NCBI RefSeq assembly: GCF_902459465.1
Contig: NC_047068.1
Span: 17,941,195-18,005,194 of the forward strand
Length of the DNA: 64,000 nt
DNA from: Asterias rubens
Lineage: Eukaryota > Echinodermata > Asteroidea > Forcipulatida > Asteriidae
Direction of reading: 5' to 3'
Below, piece after piece: positions 35,116 to 48,391 of this stretch; positions within the stretch are counted from its first letter, which is position 1, and the number at the start of each line of letters is the position of its first letter. The notes beneath the pieces are model-generated. The model did no database searches. It was not told where the DNA came from and worked only from the letters and a program-made list of their open reading frames with translations. Made by a program: the position numbers and the translations under genes.

Positions 35116-35430
35116 TCACTGACTGTACTTGTAACGGTCTGAACGGCTTGAGAGGGTAGCCTCAAGCCCAGCCTGAAATAAGCTTCTGACATTGAGTACG
35201 GTGTCAGTGGGTGAAGTGTCCACGCTAGTCCACATTGTGATGGGACGTGGACTCGAGACCGTATACTGTAAACGCGCCCCTGCGGCACCGACGGAATGGT
35301 TACCACAGAAACGGCACGGGCAAAGTCTATCTGTGGCAACGAAACAACTGTCATTAACCGTCGAATCGATCTGTGCTGGGGTATCCCATAGTGGAGGGGA
35401 CGGTGCACTGTCACTGCATTCATCATAAGC
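35116..35430 (-). CDS. Doubtful minus-strand terminal exon
   Basis: A stop-free frame of about 104 codons closes at TGA 35118-35116. Its composition is protein-like (many Ser, Thr, Pro and Cys; the segment RLCPCRFCGNHSVG). No ATG starts it and the upstream AG near 35429 lacks a pyrimidine tract. Another frame over the same bases is open for 128 codons. It could be a 3' exon of a minus-strand gene with the Ig-like sequence at 35930-36250, or chance. Confidence 0.2.
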   Translation of the reverse strand, partial: AYDECSDSAPSPPLWDTPAQIDSTVNDSCFVATDRLCPCRFCGNHSVGAAGARLQYTVSSPRPITMWTSVDTSPTDTVLNVRSLFQAGLEATLSSRSDRYKYSQ

Positions 35431-35929
35431 TCATGCCATGACAATTCAACCTCTATTAATATCTGCAACCTTTCCAATTTGATACCCATTACTCTTTCAC
35501 TATAGGCTGTAACGCGAAACTCCTACCTTTATACCTGAATGACATAAAAGCTCTTTATACGATCTCATGTTTCATTAGGTGTTTTACACCCTTTGATCAG
35601 CAGAGAGATGTATATTTAGTGCACAACGGTCTTTAATCATGTTTCAGCCATCTTGTATCGATGTCACACTAACTTGAAATGACTAGACACAACATTAACT
35701 ATCCCTAAGTTGTGTAACGGAAACAACATAATTAATTCTTGTTGTGCGTAAAATGAACAAGAATTTCTGTAGACGATGATGGAAGTAACTTTGAGTGGGG
35801 TTTGATTCAAAGGTGACTCGATGTATGACACCCAGACCATACATCCAGATGTTTGTGTCTAGGTTATCACTCTTCCAATGAGTTCTTTATTCTTGTGAAA
35901 AGCTTCATCACCTTTTATATTTTTAACAA

Positions 35930-36250
35930 TGGCGAAACCACGATATAAACACACGAGATATTAAAGGTCCGGAAGACATCCTCTGTGGCTGGGCGTGACA
36001 TTTCGAGTCGACTGATCTTCATGGCTCGATCATCGGAGTAGGTTTGATTCACGGATACGGCACTTGTGTAGTTGTCCATGAGCAAGATGCTGAACCATGG
36101 TTGCTTCTCTTCACCCGTGTTGTGTATATAATGGGAACATGTAACAGCTTTGAGTTTGTGATGTAACCCCTGCATTCCACATGGAGTTTTAGGAATGGTC
36201 TGAGTATGGCTTGAACAGGAATTACAATGTTCAAAGTGCCTTGATCATCC
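35930..36250 (-). CDS. Possible Ig-domain exon or relic
   Basis: A clean acceptor (TTCTTGTTATTTTAG, exon from 36250) opens a frame with GTLNIVIP...LKLHVECRG...SKLLHVPII, which fits the E-F-G strands of an Ig domain. A second frame over 36175-35935 reads KLKAVTC...PWFSILL...NQTYSDDRAMKISRLEM...TFNISC. It has the Cys-Trp-Cys spacing of an Ig domain and three N-glycosylation sequons, with a look of the third Ig domain of IL-1-receptor-type proteins. The two frames overlap and cannot both be right. No TIR or membrane exon was found nearby. Confidence 0.25.
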
Positions 36251-36472
36251 CTAAAATAACAAGAACGCAATCGTGTACAAGTTATTTTTACATGAGAATT
36301 TACACTCTCTTAAAACATTGTGTTTATATGATTTATACATGGAGAAAACATATCAAGATGGCCGAACCAGCATACAAGGGCAGTTCAAAGTTCTCTAAGC
36401 TTTGCAAAGGAGTTTCTTTGTAGAGACATTACACGACGTAAAATCCCAAAGGCCTAAGCACTACACGCACTG

Positions 36473-36858
36473 TTAAAGGCAGTGGACACTATTGGTAATT
36501 GTCAAAGACTAGCCTTCACAGTTGGTGTATATCAACCTATGCATAAAATAACAAACCTGTGAAAATTTGAGCTCAATCGGTCTTCGAACTTGCAAGATAA
36601 TAATGAAAGAAAAAACACCCATGTCACACGAAGTTGTGTGCGTTTAGATGGTTGATTTCGAGACCTCAAGTTCTAAATCTGAGGTCTCGAAATCAACTTC
36701 GTGGAAAATTACTTCTTTCTCGAAAACTATGGCACTTCAGAGGGAGCCGTTTCTCACAATGCTTTATACCATCAACCTATCCCCATTACTCGTCACCAAG
36801 AAAGGTTTTATGCTAAAAATTATTTTGAGTAATTACCAATAGTGTCCACTTCCTTTAA
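36473..36858. mobile_element. Full-length 386-bp MITE, reference copy
   Basis: The termini TTAAAGGCAGTGGACACTAT and TTGGTAATT are inverted at the right end as AATTACCAATAGTGTCCACT and TCCTTTAA. An inner palindrome around ATTTCGAGACCTCAAGTTC and GAGGTCTCGAAATCAA lies at the centre. Related copies: 25202-25570, 44341-44690, 48002-48391 (opposite orientation), 50709-51088, 59451-59820. Confidence 0.85.
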
Positions 36859-39779
36859 GTGTTGCTCGTTTGTAGTATACGAAGACACAACTCTCCCGAA
36901 GGAGCAACCGGGTATCCGATCTTGAATTCACTAATTCACTAAACCCAGTTCTGCGCCGTATAATGTAGGTTGAATCCACCGGGTGTATTGACGCCGAGTC
37001 TCTCCCTATAAATGCATGATTAATTGAACGGATTCATGGGGTGTCGTTGTATGACAAATAGATCAAAGTTATAGGAACCTGTAGGCACTGACTGTGCCTG
37101 TGAAGATCTTATTACCAGCAATTGTAAATAAATTTAAAGGAAAGGTATACGTTTGGTAACCACTCCTAAAATTAATGGAAATGAGAATTTACCCGGTGAA
37201 AAGATACGGCAGTTTTCAATCGTCTAAAGCATTTTAAAAACATGAAATTTAAAACCCTCTCATCAGTTAACGAATGAATTAATGGTTAAACGAACAATTT
37301 TGTTTCATGATCATCAGAGACTTCACCGTGGAAAAGAAAACAATTTCCCGCGAACATCCAGGCCATGGGAACTCCTAAAAAGCCTCTGCGCACTTTTAGT
37401 AAAAGGTCATTGAATGTGTTTACCCTTTAAGAGAAAGTTGAGCTCCATCAATGATGCTGCTAAACTAGTCCATCCTTGTCGACTGTCGACACCGTCCTCT
37501 GATTTGGGGGTTTATATTTCTAACAGTAGATCGTGTAAACTTAAAGATAGCACGTGTACACCACCTATTAAAGGTCACAGGATAACCATAGCACAATGGT
37601 ACAACATTGCGTAGCAGCATTCAGCAAAAGGTCAATGAATACTTGAGAAACTATAGGAGTATAATGTTGTTTTGTTCTTCGAGGATTAGATGTACTTTTA
37701 TCTGAGGGCTATGACTCAATACTGTACAAACAAAGTTCCAGGTCGAGTTGACTATCAGCCATTGAGAGGGGGTAGAGTTACATGACGTAAGCACGCCAGT
37801 TACATCAGTTCCATGTACGCCTGACGCATCATTCAAGTGCCGTCAAGTTGGTCTGGGTGCTCTCTTTTTAAGATCTACAAACAACTATTCTAGTCAGCTA
37901 GGTGACCATTCGCTCAAGGAAATATTTTAGTTAATATGACTAGTCTGTAAAAAGAACTAATGCATGCGTTCCTTGGGGTAAAATTGTTGTTATTCTAGAA
38001 TCCCAAACGCTTGCATGATTTATATATCTACGCCTGTAACTCGTTTTACGTCAGTAAATTGTTTCCCCTGGACATGGGCGCAAATGTTGTTAAACCTCTC
38101 GGATAAAAATGGTGCCCTACTTTTTGATAATATAATTTCTACCCACTATAGCAATTATCTTCATTTGCTCCAGTTTTTTTCTGTGCTACAGAATTTCAAT
38201 GTTGATGTTGCCCTAAAAATATAACCATTGTAATGTTTTCAGTTTTCAGACTGACTTGAGTTATGAGAATACAGCTGAAGTTTTCAGCATGGCTAACAGC
38301 GTGTCTGCCGGTGGTGAAAGAGGCGGTGCAGCGGCTGCACTAGCAATGTGAATGAAGGAACTCAAGGATCTGCCGAAAGAGAACACAACTTGTGTGCTTA
38401 TCAGAGCTCGGACACCAGACTGACTTTGTGCATGGTGACATTAGTGGCACAACTGTAAAATATGGAGATCAACACGATTTATAAACCAATTATAACACAG
38501 CTTGGAAAGCGACTGACTTGAACTCAACGAACTGCGCCCATTGGCCAAAAACAAAATGGCGCCAAATGGTACCGTTAGCACATAGCGATATCAAAACATG
38601 ATATTAAACTGCACTTATTCGTATTTGAAGGTGATGGTCGAAGGAGTAGAGTTTACAAACTTGTAAGGAACTCTCAACATACTTGGTTGGTTGGATGTAT
38701 TTATACTAGTTTATGCGCATACGTGTCACACAATCCACTACCCAACAAGGTATGAGTCTAAATATTTTCGAAACCTGACTATTCGTTCCTCCTTGCCTCG
38801 CGTTGGTGACAAACCGATCATGTACATGATACCAAAGACAGATCAGTACCTCAAAATGGCCGTCAAAATCTCGTCCTAGTTGCAGACTTACGCTGCCCTT
38901 TGATCTTCATCAGGCTACGTCCAATTAAACAATGATAACTCCATTATAACGACGTTAAGAGTGCGTTCGTCGTGGCAAAGCAGTGATGCAACTAATCTTG
39001 TCTTGAACGGTAGAGGCCGGCTGACCAAATACGCGTAATTCAATAGAGTACCCTCTCTACATTTTAGTTTAAAAAGGCCAGTTTGATGGAATCGAACTTA
39101 TGCTCTTTTTTAGCTGTTTTCAAGTACGGGTTCCATGTTTGCATACGAACCACTGTACTAGCAAGGTACGGGTTGATGCATGTACACGATGTGGCTTTAA
39201 AAGTTGTTCTGCATGCTCTGATGAGAGTATGTTCCTTATTGCATTGACTGCATTTTATTTAATAATTTACACTATAATTTTACACTATCACAGAGATGTT
39301 TTCAAAATCAATACATATACGAAACTTTGGTTTACTTTGGTTTCCTATGTTTCAAGGTCAGGGGCAACGTTTCGGCACTGCCAATCAAAGATAAATTCAT
39401 TATATATTTAACAACATGGAGTTTGTCAGTTATGTAAACTGAATTGGTAATATTCTCAACTTCACAACAGGTATGCCAGTCTGCCGTATTTCGTTTAGTA
39501 TCTAGATGAAGAAAAAAACAACCATAATGTGAAGTGAAGCAAAAAGTGGGTTAAAATGCAAACCGTCAATTGATATCGGTAGATCGGTCCGTCTTCTCGA
39601 AACACAGTGGAATATGTTTTTCTCTTAGATCGCCCAAACGTTCATATTCATTTGTAGGATAACATTGTAATCCATTTTCACGCGATAAAAAGCAAGCCTC
39701 CCTTGAGAAACGTTATCGCGCCTGAGAGCAGCATAACTTAAATATGCTCCCTTTTCCTTTTGGCCCATCAAGATGATAC

Positions 39780-40160
39780 ATGCCCTGCACTCAAGCATTC
39801 TGGTAAAAATCTGTTGGATATTATCTGAAGTAAAAATACAGTGATACTCCCTGTGGGAGACGTTTGCGTAAAAGGGTCCCGTGAGCTAGCCGTGCATAGT
39901 GCGGATGGGTCTGTCCGTCCGCTGTGTACGGGCACGTGGAGGTGCGCACAGAGGTACATTGAAGCTAAGTTGGTAGATTGCCATGCACTAAAAAATTCTG
40001 GTCAAAACTGCCATATCTGGAATCGAAGGTAAAACAGTGACGTTTGCGTAAAAAAGAGTCACATGACCTGTGCACTGTGCGGATGGGCCTGTCCGTCCGC
40101 TGTGCGCGGTGCGGATGGGCCTGTCCGTCCGCTGTGCCCGGGAACGTGGAGGGTGCACAG
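39780..40160. repeat. Tandem duplication of about 180 bp with a GC-rich near-palindrome
   Basis: GACGTTTGCGTAAAA recurs at 39859 and 40039, and the 28-bp block GTGCGGATGGG(C/T)CTGTCCG + TCCGCTGTG recurs at 39899, 40077 and 40109. Each block could fold on itself (GCGGATGG against CCGTCCGC). Confidence 0.75.
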
Positions 40161-40364
40161 ATACCTTGAGAGTATTATTTTACCTGAACGATGATGATTA
40201 TGGCGCAATTCAAACGCGTGTGTAAATTTACCCATCTGTTGCCCGCCTTCGCTCGCGGGCGAAGCAATAAATGTCACGCGAACGGTCGTGTTCGGAATTC
40301 AAGGTAGCGAATAGTGTTGGGGGGGGGGCAGGCTATCCAGATTTCCCTAAAACTGTGAACGTTT

Positions 40365-40530
40365 TTTTTACGATAGCCTGGCCGTTGTATGCTCAGGCTT
40401 AGACGCATGGTTAGTGAATGATATTGAAGAGGGACAGGCCGTCAAGAGTTCCCAACAAAATGTGCGCTTTTTCTACGATACCCTAGCCATTGTATGCTCA
40501 GGTTGAGATGGACGATGCATGTAATGTATT
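40365..40530. repeat. Tandem duplication of about 105 bp
   Basis: ACGATAGCCTGGCCGTTGTA with TGCTCAGGCT near 40370 is repeated as ACGATACCCTAGCCATTGTA with TGCTCAGGTT near 40475. Confidence 0.7.
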
Positions 40531-43500
40531 TACATTTAATCAAAGACGGAACACGAGAGGTGAAATGCCGCATGCATGCATTGGCCGATATAAAACTCAA
40601 GCCAACTCTCTGTAGAGGAGAGAACTGACTCGGGGTGAAATGCAAACAGATAAACGATCAGGGCCCAATTTCATGGCTCTGCTTACCGCCGAATTATGTG
40701 CTTACGATCACAATATTCACTGCTTACTGTGCAAGCGCCGAATTTCTGTGTAAGCGTAGAATGCATAACGTGGAGTTCGCACATGCACAACCCAAAATTT
40801 GCCGATAACCCGTGAAATACGCTTGATAATTTGGAAGAAAACATCCACTCAAACCGACAAAGTTTTTCAAATACATCCCTAAGTATCGCACGCTTATTAA
40901 CTGGAACCGTGTACAAAAGATAATTGTTTATTGTACTATGATATGCCCTCGATGCTTCAATGCTAGAATTAAATTATATATTCAGCAAAACAAATAATAA
41001 TTATGTCCACTCAAATATTTATATTATCATCATACGCATATGGATACAAATTAACAAGGCCTAGTTTCATAAATCTGTTAAATGTTTAGCAGAAAATACT
41101 TCTTCACAAATATCTTTGCTAAGCGAAAAATGAGTGGTGCACCGGTCACAACATTGTACACTATATGGAATGTTGACTAGTAGCTTGTTGCTATAAAACA
41201 AGCTTGCCCTGTGCTTAGCAGGTTTGTGTGCCTAACTGTACTGCTGCATGAAAATTAGGCCCATGTCGCTTTGCGCAGTATATGATAGGTTTACACTTTC
41301 AAATTAGAAGTAATCACTTCATTTTCTGCTCTTAAATCATTCGACAAATAGTTTTAGTCATAACATCTTCATCATCATTGACCTCAGGTGCATTTTCATA
41401 AATATTACAGTATCACTATAAAGAAACAACGTCATTTCAAAGTGATAAGTTATTCAAAAGCTCTGGTGATATTTACATGAAAAAACAAATTACAAACCAT
41501 CATTAAATCAGTGCTTTATGATCTTTAGGAGGTGAATGCTAGAGATTTACTCATCATACTCTTTTATTTATGTTATTCAGTTTAAAAAGTGGAAATGCCT
41601 TCTCGTGACCCGGGCAAAAACCGGGGGGTTAAATTTACACAATGGAAGTTGTCATGCAAATCAACATTTTCATCACAGATTAGTTGTTTTTTGTGGGGGG
41701 TAACTTTTTACATGCTATCAGTACCAATTTGTCCTGCAAAACACTTAACGATGTGCAATGAAAAATTTTAGTTTTTATTTTATTATTACAAACTAATCGA
41801 TAAGTTTTTAACAAGCCAAAGATGATCAGCACGATCACTTTTACTGAGTGTGATTTTTGTACAATTTGTTTGGTTCTTGAAAACTAGATGTTTGTCAAAC
41901 CACCCTTCAAAGCAAAACCACACTGATGTACTTGCCCTTTATTCCTGTAATGCTAATATCAAATTGATCAGTGTATCTTCTGGCGTCGGCACTTCATCCA
42001 ATATTGACACATCCGTGTCTGGAAGACGTAATGTGCGTATTTAATGTTACCGTACACGTTTTCAAAGCTACAACTTGCCGAACAATGTTTTTCCCAACTT
42101 GAAAACAAGTACTTGTACATCTTCATCGTTATGTCAACAAATATGCCTAGTCTGCCACTGAAAGTGTTATTTTACAACAAGGAAGATAATATTGCTGGTT
42201 TATTTGTTTATAGGAGATCGATAGTTTCAACCCAAGGGCCCAAGAAATAACACCTCCGATGCCTAATGCGCTGGTGCTTATTACCATACACAACTACAAA
42301 TTCCAGCACAAAAACATTTTTTTTTTCCAAGTATGGTTTTTAATCGTGTGTACAATAATAACATCTGGAAATTTTGTCGCGTTTTTTAGATACCGTCGAA
42401 ACTTCGAAGCAAATTATGTCCACGCAGGAAGAAATTGAATACACACTCAAAGCATGGCAGCGTTGCTGTGGAAGTAACGCTGCTTAGATTTTTTTTATTT
42501 TTTTTATTTCTTTCTTTTTTGGAAGGAGGGGGCATGACAACTGAAGTTGGTGTTAGGGTTGGGATAGGGTTTGGGTTGCGGTCCGGGTTGAGAGTATAAT
42601 AGTCTAGCATGCAAGAAGCTTGCAAGTAGCTTGTTCAGAGCATTCAAAAGCCTTTACCGATATCGTCTTTTCAAAAGGAGTATACGTTCTTCAGTGTTTT
42701 AAAATGTGTATTTAGAAGATCATGTTAACGAGTGTTGATAAAACAAAAAGTGTCAACCTATTGCATCGGGTAATATAATTCACATTTAACTTTTCCCGTC
42801 CTGAAGCAACGTCCACACGCGTCTATTTGAAAAACCTCGGTGCTCTTTTTATGTGGCACAATATAATTTCCAACCACGTGCAGTGTTTGCTTGTTTACCC
42901 GTTTCGCGCCATGGGCAAACAAAAGCATGCTCTCAATATCGGGGCACCGTGCATGTGTAGAATACTAACTAAAAACACTTAGGTATATCATCCAGGGTTT
43001 GTGATCGGGACAGACTAAAATCACCAACGTGAAAGATAGGCAGGTACTAACATCTTGAGAAATATCTCTTTAGATGAAATACTAAGTTACGCAGCACCAT
43101 TCTTAATTTTGATTTGCCAAAGTCGTCGAAATAAGCACAAACTGTTTCGTTGTTTCCGACAATTCGTGACCACGTTAAGCTTGCATTGATACCGTTTTCA
43201 CAAGTTGGTTGTATAAATCATTAAACAAACAAAAAAAAAGGAGAGAAAAGGGGATGCTCCTGTAAACAAAATGATGCTATGCACCTTAACAACCCAATAC
43301 ACAATACATTGCATCCAGTTAATTTTGATCTTTATGGAGTCACCTATAGCTTTTCGAAAGATGTAAAACACAAAGAACAAAGGAGGCACTGGGTTAAAAT
43401 CCAATTTAAAATCATCATTCATGGACGATAAGTAGTAAGTTGTTCACATTCAACGCAAATGAATACCAAAATCAGCACTTGGATTGCCTGTTAATAACTC

Positions 43501-44340
43501 TATTATAACACTTTCCGATTAAATAAGCCCATTTCAGATGGGACCTACGGGGCGCCATACAAAGACCGAACATTATGATTCGTGAAAAACAACTCCAAAT
43601 AAGGACACACTTTTCTAATAAAAATTGAACCGAAGATACATAAATATCTTAAAGGTCATTATTGGATCATTAATCATTTGAAAGCTTAATTGAGTTCATG
43701 CCACAGCAATTTTTTAGAGGAATGTTTCCGTCTGAATTTTGGTAAAAACAGGTTTGTGACATATTTACAGTCCGAATATATCAACGTTGCTTAAAGATGC
43801 TATGTCAGATTTTTGGCCCCAAACATAAAAAATAGGTTTTTTTGAGTGAATGGTATTTCAAAGAGTATCACCCGCTCTAACGAAAACAAGTTTTACTTTT
43901 ACTTTTAATGGTCACAATAATGACAATAATTTAAAACGTTTCTTTTAAAACACATAAGAATTGGTCACGTGATATATTGTCGGGATCCCGACAAAAAAAC
44001 TAATTTTGAGCACTTTATTTCACTGCTACTAATAATTGGCGGACCTTTTCGAGCAATGGCTCAAATGAAAGCTTGTAACTTTCTCGACCCCCATCAAAAT
44101 ACCTATTGAATTTTAAATCAAAATATTTGGGTCAAATCGACCAAAAATCTGACATAGCATCTTTTACATTCGACTGCAATATTGAAATAATTCTGGACAT
44201 AACGAACATGCACGAAACCCCTGAAAGTGATGATTAGGATATAAAGTTGTTTTATATTTTATTTCATAAACCAGAATTTACTGAATTTGATGAAACATCT
44301 CAAGTTGTTTTATGGTGATTTTCTTATAAAAAAGGGATGT

Positions 44341-44690
44341 TTGCACTGGACAGCTTTGGTAATTGTCAAAGACCAGTCTTCTTACTTGGTGTATCTCAAC
44401 ATAGGCCCTGTGCATAAAATAAAAAATAAAACCTGTGAAATTTGAATTCAATTGGTCGTCGGAGTTGCAAAAGAATAGTTAAATAAAAAACACCCTTGTC
44501 GCATGTTGTGTGTTTTCACCTCAGCTGAGGTCTTGAATTCAAATCAAATAATTCAGTGAAAAATAACTTTTTTTCTCAAAAAGTACGTTACTTCAGAGGG
44601 AGCCGTTTCTTACAATGTTTTAAACTATCAACAGCTCTCCATAGCTCGTTACCAAGTAAGTTTTTTATGTCCAGTGTCCAGTGCCTTTAA
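44341..44690. mobile_element. Copy of the 386-bp MITE
   Basis: Has AGCTTTGGTAATTGTCAAAG, CTTGGTGTATCTCAACATAG and CAGAGGGAGCCGTTTCTTAC, and ends CCAGTGTCCAGTGCCTTTAA. The left end has drifted. Confidence 0.7.
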
Positions 44691-46023
44691 GTATAGATAT
44701 AAAATCTGACAAACAGACCTGGCATCTGTAGGCGCCTTCTGGTCTAGAGGTTGGAGCCCCCTGGACCCTCTATGTATAACGTGTTACGGTATGGTTGGAG
44801 GTTTTATATGCTCTCATTTTACCGGTACATCAAAACACATAAGCGAAAGGTGATGTTCTGCATACCCCCCCCCCCCACTCCCAGTGGCGACCGCTTTAAA
44901 GCAAGGGAAAGTTTGTGTTTGTTTAGATGTTCTCGCATCTAGAACAGCGTCTTGAGAAATCGGTCAAACTATACAAAAAATGTGCCGGAATAGATATGGC
45001 ATTAAAATTATCTGTTTATATTTGATTTTTGGTTCTTCAGTCCTATACAGTCAGTGGGGTAAACGTAAACAAAATCAGTTGTTTTGTGCAGTAGGTTAGT
45101 TTTAAAATTAAAAGGGACAGGATCCGCCAATTTCTCATTCACGCATGATACTTGGTTCTTTCCAAAAAGCAGGAAAATGTTATTGGTACAAGTGCTGACC
45201 TGTATGTACATTATAAGTTATATTATATAGATTTTATTAATTGTTTTTAAACTTTACTTCATTACAATTTTTGGTGATTTTTCTGCGGGTCAGATCGAAA
45301 ATCAGACTCAAGAAGGAAGAATATATTGCATGCTCATATCTTTGTGATGAGTAATGTTTACTCAAAATTTCTCATCAAACGCAGGGTGTATAGCTAACTC
45401 AAATGGTGCCCTTGATCCCTTCAAAGCATGGCAGCCCTCCTATCCCAACCCCGGAAATACCTGACCATTCCCATTTAGGCATGCCAATTTAGGGATCCGC
45501 AGGTGCATAATCATAATGGGCCCCTTTAATATAGAAGTCATACTCAAGAATGTACCTGAATATCTCACCTGACTTATAATGACTGAATGTCTGCCGAAAA
45601 GGATTAAAATATTCGCATGCAGGTGATTTTTTATCCACATTTTGGTGTTTTTTTAAGGGTGGGGGAGCTGAAGTATTTTTCGCCGAGTGTGTCAGGAATA
45701 CTCCAACAGAGAAAATTGGGATGGTTCGGTGCATGACGGGGATGAGTCAAGGAAGGGGATTTATCTCAAATCTGAATTTTTTTGAGCCTTTTCAAATTAT
45801 CAGGGTCGAATTTCATAATTTGACAAAATTCTTTGCTAAGCAAAAGTTGAGTTGGGCACCAACCTAAACAAAGCAAACCATGTAGTTTTGTGCTTGGCTT
45901 TGTGAAATTGGGCCCACAGTTTGTAATGGAACCTACTCACTAGACAATGTTAATGCAATAGCTTCAGTGTGTCAAATTGCATTGAGAATCTGTATTATTT
46001 GTAAATAATTGTATAAATTTAAT

Positions 46024-46154
46024 GTGGGACTTTTGGGAGTGCTAGGTGGCAGCAGATTTACACTGTTCTCGGTAGTGTGCGTGCTCAGAACTATGTGGAA
46101 CAGTGGAAATTATTTACCCGAATCAGATGTGACCTAGCATTTCAAAGTCTCCCA
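46024..46154. mobile_element. Palindromic MITE, copy 3 of the 916-1059 family
   Basis: GTGGGACTTTTGGGAGTGCT, AGGTGGCAGCAGATTTACAC on the left; TGACCTAGCATTTCAAAGTC, TCCCAC on the right. The centre GTGCTCAGAACTATGTGGAA matches copy 1. Confidence 0.7.
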
Positions 46155-48001
46155 CTGATGTTGAGTATGAAATGTACATGTTCAATATGTTTATTATTGC
46201 CTATTGTTAAATTGTCTTAATGTAAAAACAAAATCCATATTTTGATTGGAGTGTAATGTTTAACTTATTGTGAAAAAAGTTAAGTTTTATGTTTCTATAT
46301 AAAGTATAAATAAAGTAATATAAATGTAATGTCTGATCTATATCATGTTGAATGGATGCCCTGTCGAAACTTGGTTTTGATAAAATATATTTAAATACAC
46401 ACATCAATAACATTAGTGTTATATTTAAATTGTTAATGTTAAACTATTGTTTCATACTTATCTCAAACCTGCATACTATTGGGAAATGTTAATATTCAAA
46501 TATAATGTCAAAAAGGTGTATTTTTGACTTGCAAACGTGTCTTTGATTGCACACTTTTTAAGATTCAATTAAAGTTATACAACACAGTTGAGAAATTAGA
46601 ACAAAATATGTAAATGTTGTCCATGTTTGCTATACTCTTGAAATTCGACATTGACACAAGTCCTTTCAGTTTGTGAATATCAGAAGATCGACGCATCCAT
46701 ATAAGGCAAAAGCAAATGTGTTTATTTTTCCTCATTCTGTCAGTCTTCGGACAATAAAATAAATCAGTCGTTAATTTGAAAGACACTTAAACGGATTTGT
46801 TTCATTTCATTCCCCAGCTACTTACGATTTATTTTACAAACGGATTGATTAAAGAAAATCTCCTTTTAGTGGCCCTTACATAAGGGCCATCCGAACCCCT
46901 TTAAACTTTCAAAAAAGAATTCCACCCTTGTATAAATTAATTTCGAGTTGTTTAAACATGAGTCTACAATAGACGCTTTACATCCAACAAACATCTGAAA
47001 ACCTCTTCTTGACAAATTTATGTTTCTCAAGTCGGGAGATAGTATAGAACGATAACAGTAAAATATTTAAAGAACCTTTGAGTGTAATGGGATACAGCCA
47101 CCACATCTGGCTCTTGCATGAAAAGATACGTTTTTATTGTATAAAGAGACTCAGTAATTTGATGAGCTTGAATTCCCAAGAATGAAGTGTGCTGATGTTA
47201 TTGTAAGTCAACATCACTGAAAGTCCTTTCTTATTCTTCATTTTAATCAAAAATACTCCAATCCCGACGAACTAACACGGGTTATCGATGCGGTTTCTTA
47301 TTTCATTAGTTTTGTTGCTACTCAGGGGAGAGGAGGGGCAAAGTAAAGGGTTTGTTCTTGCATCGGGGAAAGGAAATTCTGCGATCGTAATTATCTAAAC
47401 AAGACTATATTGTTTGTTATCTAATCCAACTTTGCTTGTGTGTTGCACATTTTGAAGAGTTCGATATGAGCTTTGCATTACCCGGACACAAGAGCAAGTG
47501 ACTGGAGTAAGGCTGGTTTCTAAGGCTGGAAGTACGGGTTATTATATAAATATAAAATTACAAACCTAATTATCTATGTTATTTATTATATGTTATCTAA
47601 TCCCACTTTGCTTAATGTGTTGAACATTATTTGACGAGTTCGGTACGTGGGCATTGTCATTCTTCAGACATAAGAGCCAAGTATACATGACTGAAGAGGG
47701 ATGGCTGGCCTCCAAAGAATACGGCTTGAAATATGATTGTTATATAAATATATAGATCCAATTACAAAAGTAATTATTGGTTTTGTAATGGGAAAGTTCA
47801 ACGTGTTCACGTACATCTAATTATTTAAGAAAAGGGCATGCATTACATTCGATTCCAACCCCGCATAGACGTTCTACACTGCACATGATGTGGGGTGTTA
47901 ATTTACACCATGGCCATGTGTGTTGTCAAATATTGATACCAAACAAGAAACAAAGTTTTTTATTAAAAAAAATAGGGTGTTGAAATAACACTAACTGCAT
48001 T

Positions 48002-48391
48002 TTAAAGGCAGTGGACACTATTGGTAATTATTCAAAATAATTATTAGCGTATAAAACCTTTCTTGGTGACGAGTAATGGGGAGAGACTGATGGTATAAAA
48101 CATTGTGAGAAATGGCTCCCTCTGAAGTGCCATAGTTTTGGAGAAAGAAGTAATTTTCCACGAATTTGATTTCGAGACCTCAAATGTAGAACTTGAGGTT
48201 TCGAAATTAACTACCTAAACGCACACAACTTCGTTTGACAAGGGTATTTTTTTTCTTTCATTATTATCTCGCAAGTTCGATGACCGATTGAGCTCAAATT
48301 TTCACAGGGTTGTTATTATATGCATATGTTGAGATACACCAACTGTGAAGACTAGTCTTTGACAATTACCAATAGAGTCCACTGTCTTTAA
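48002..48391. mobile_element. Full-length copy of the 386-bp MITE, reverse orientation
   Basis: TTAAAGGCAGTGGACACTAT at the left and AATAGAGTCCACTGTCTTTA at the right enclose blocks that match 36473-36858 on the opposite strand, including TTGTGAGAAATGGCTCCCTC. Confidence 0.85.

Noticed and set aside
37651..37836. Minus-strand frame with an Ig-like NSTWNFVCTV segment
   Set aside because: Too short, with no convincing splice sites; it could only be revived if the Ig-like exon at 35930-36250 proves real.
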